From positions 1 to 56,652 of the forward strand of contig JAUIDR010000020.1 of NCBI GenBank assembly GCA_030428565.1: DNA of 56,652 nt, given 5' to 3'. The stretch comes from Alphaproteobacteria bacterium. Its GTDB lineage: Bacteria > Pseudomonadota > Alphaproteobacteria > UBA7985 > JAUIBT01. The notes beneath the pieces are model-generated. The model made no database searches, was not told where the DNA came from, and was given only the letters and a program-made list of their open reading frames with translations. Within the stretch, counting starts at the first letter, position 1; the number at the start of each line of letters is the position of its first letter. Positions 56,366-56,652 of this stretch are shown piece by piece. The position numbers were made by a program, and so were the translations under genes.

Positions 56366-56652
56366 ATGCCCGTGATCAAGCAAGAGCCGTCGCTGTTCGG
56401 TATGTCGGACCATCTGAGGAGCCTAAGCGAAAGCGGCGATCCACTGGCCGTGCTGGAGCGGACTGTGGATTTCGAACAATTCCGCGATCTGCTAGAAGCA
56501 GCCCTTGCTTACAGCGATGGCCGCAAGGGTGGACGGCCCCACTTTGATCCTGTGGCGATGTTCAAGGCCGCGATCTTGCAGACCCAGCACAACTTGAGTG
56601 ACGCCAAGACGGAGTTCATGATCAAGGACCGTCTGTCCTGGATGCGCTTTCT
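56366..56652 (+). CDS. IS5-family transposase, N-terminal part, cut by window end
   Basis: The visible 95 codons start MPVIKQEPSLFGMSDHLRSL and continue through TVDFEQFRDLLEAALAY, GRKGGRPHFDPVAMFKAAIL and AKTEFMIKDRLSWMRF. This is the N-terminal part of IS5/IS1182-type DDE transposases: the GGRP..dpv.mfka..Lq segment and the dr.sf.rF segment are diagnostic. The catalytic DDE residues lie beyond the window. GAGGAGA precedes the ATG. The left inverted repeat of the element should be between about 56290 and 56360 but was not identified with certainty. The insertion lies right after the 60-bp repeat protein and may have truncated it. Confidence 0.9.
   Translation, partial: MPVIKQEPSLFGMSDHLRSLSESGDPLAVLERTVDFEQFRDLLEAALAYSDGRKGGRPHFDPVAMFKAAILQTQHNLSDAKTEFMIKDRLSWMRF

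Overview
The window is bacterial, GC-rich (roughly 60% by eye) and gene-dense, and it is most consistent with an alphaproteobacterium, perhaps Rhodospirillales-like. The main clues are the coiled-coil protein/zapA/gap/5-formyl-THF cyclo-ligase block, a single-chain indolepyruvate:ferredoxin oxidoreductase, an unsplit gcvP behind a tandem glycine riboswitch, and several separate aromatic and amine catabolic clusters. No rRNA, tRNA, CRISPR array or replication origin was seen. One IS5-like transposase is cut by the right edge.

Left part (1-12.6 kb). An IclR regulator, a HAD hydrolase and a class III aminotransferase (cut by the left edge) read leftward. Diverging from them are an aldehyde dehydrogenase, a complete tripartite tricarboxylate transporter (TctB-TctA-TctC), a GMP-synthase-type glutamine amidotransferase, a cytochrome P450 and a glutamine-synthetase-like ligase. 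The combination suggests catabolism of an amine through gamma-glutamylation, P450 hydroxylation, deglutamylation and aldehyde oxidation. It recalls the known glutamylated-amine routes for isopropylamine and aniline, but with a different gene set, and it is the best candidate here for an undescribed pathway. A block of three 104-bp repeats and a Tm-1-like (UPF0261) protein follow.

Homoprotocatechuate region (12.6-21.8 kb). A MarR regulator precedes a 4-hydroxyphenylacetate 3-monooxygenase (hpaB) and a flavin reductase carrying a C-terminal MarR-like domain. A broken EthD-family gene follows. The meta-cleavage operon hpaF-hpaE-hpaD-FAH hydrolase-hpaH then reads leftward from a promoter shared with a second, HpaR-type MarR regulator. 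No hpaI aldolase or dedicated hpa transporter is in the window.

Middle (21.9-34 kb). This holds a secreted DUF302-like protein, a VOC protein, a DoxX/LysR divergent pair, a rhodanese (sseA), fdhD, zapA with a coiled-coil partner, gap, 5-formyl-THF cyclo-ligase, a large orphan phage-tail-fibre-like repeat protein, a YmdB phosphoesterase and a DUF4259 protein.

Right (34-56.6 kb). The glycine cleavage operon gcvT-gcvH-gcvP sits behind a tandem glycine riboswitch. It is followed by indolepyruvate:ferredoxin oxidoreductase with a divergent Lrp regulator. A cluster with a maleate-isomerase-family enzyme, an M24 hydrolase, a diaminopropionate ammonia-lyase-like enzyme, a cupin and a LysR regulator comes next. 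Then lower-pathway phenylacetate genes follow (thiolase, fused hydratase/dehydrogenase, TetR regulator, paaG and divergent paaZ). The window ends with a 60-bp-repeat protein and the transposase.

Short tandem repeats (periods 13, 15, 17, 18, 27, 60 and about 104 bp) recur at gene ends throughout, which is a notable property of this genome.
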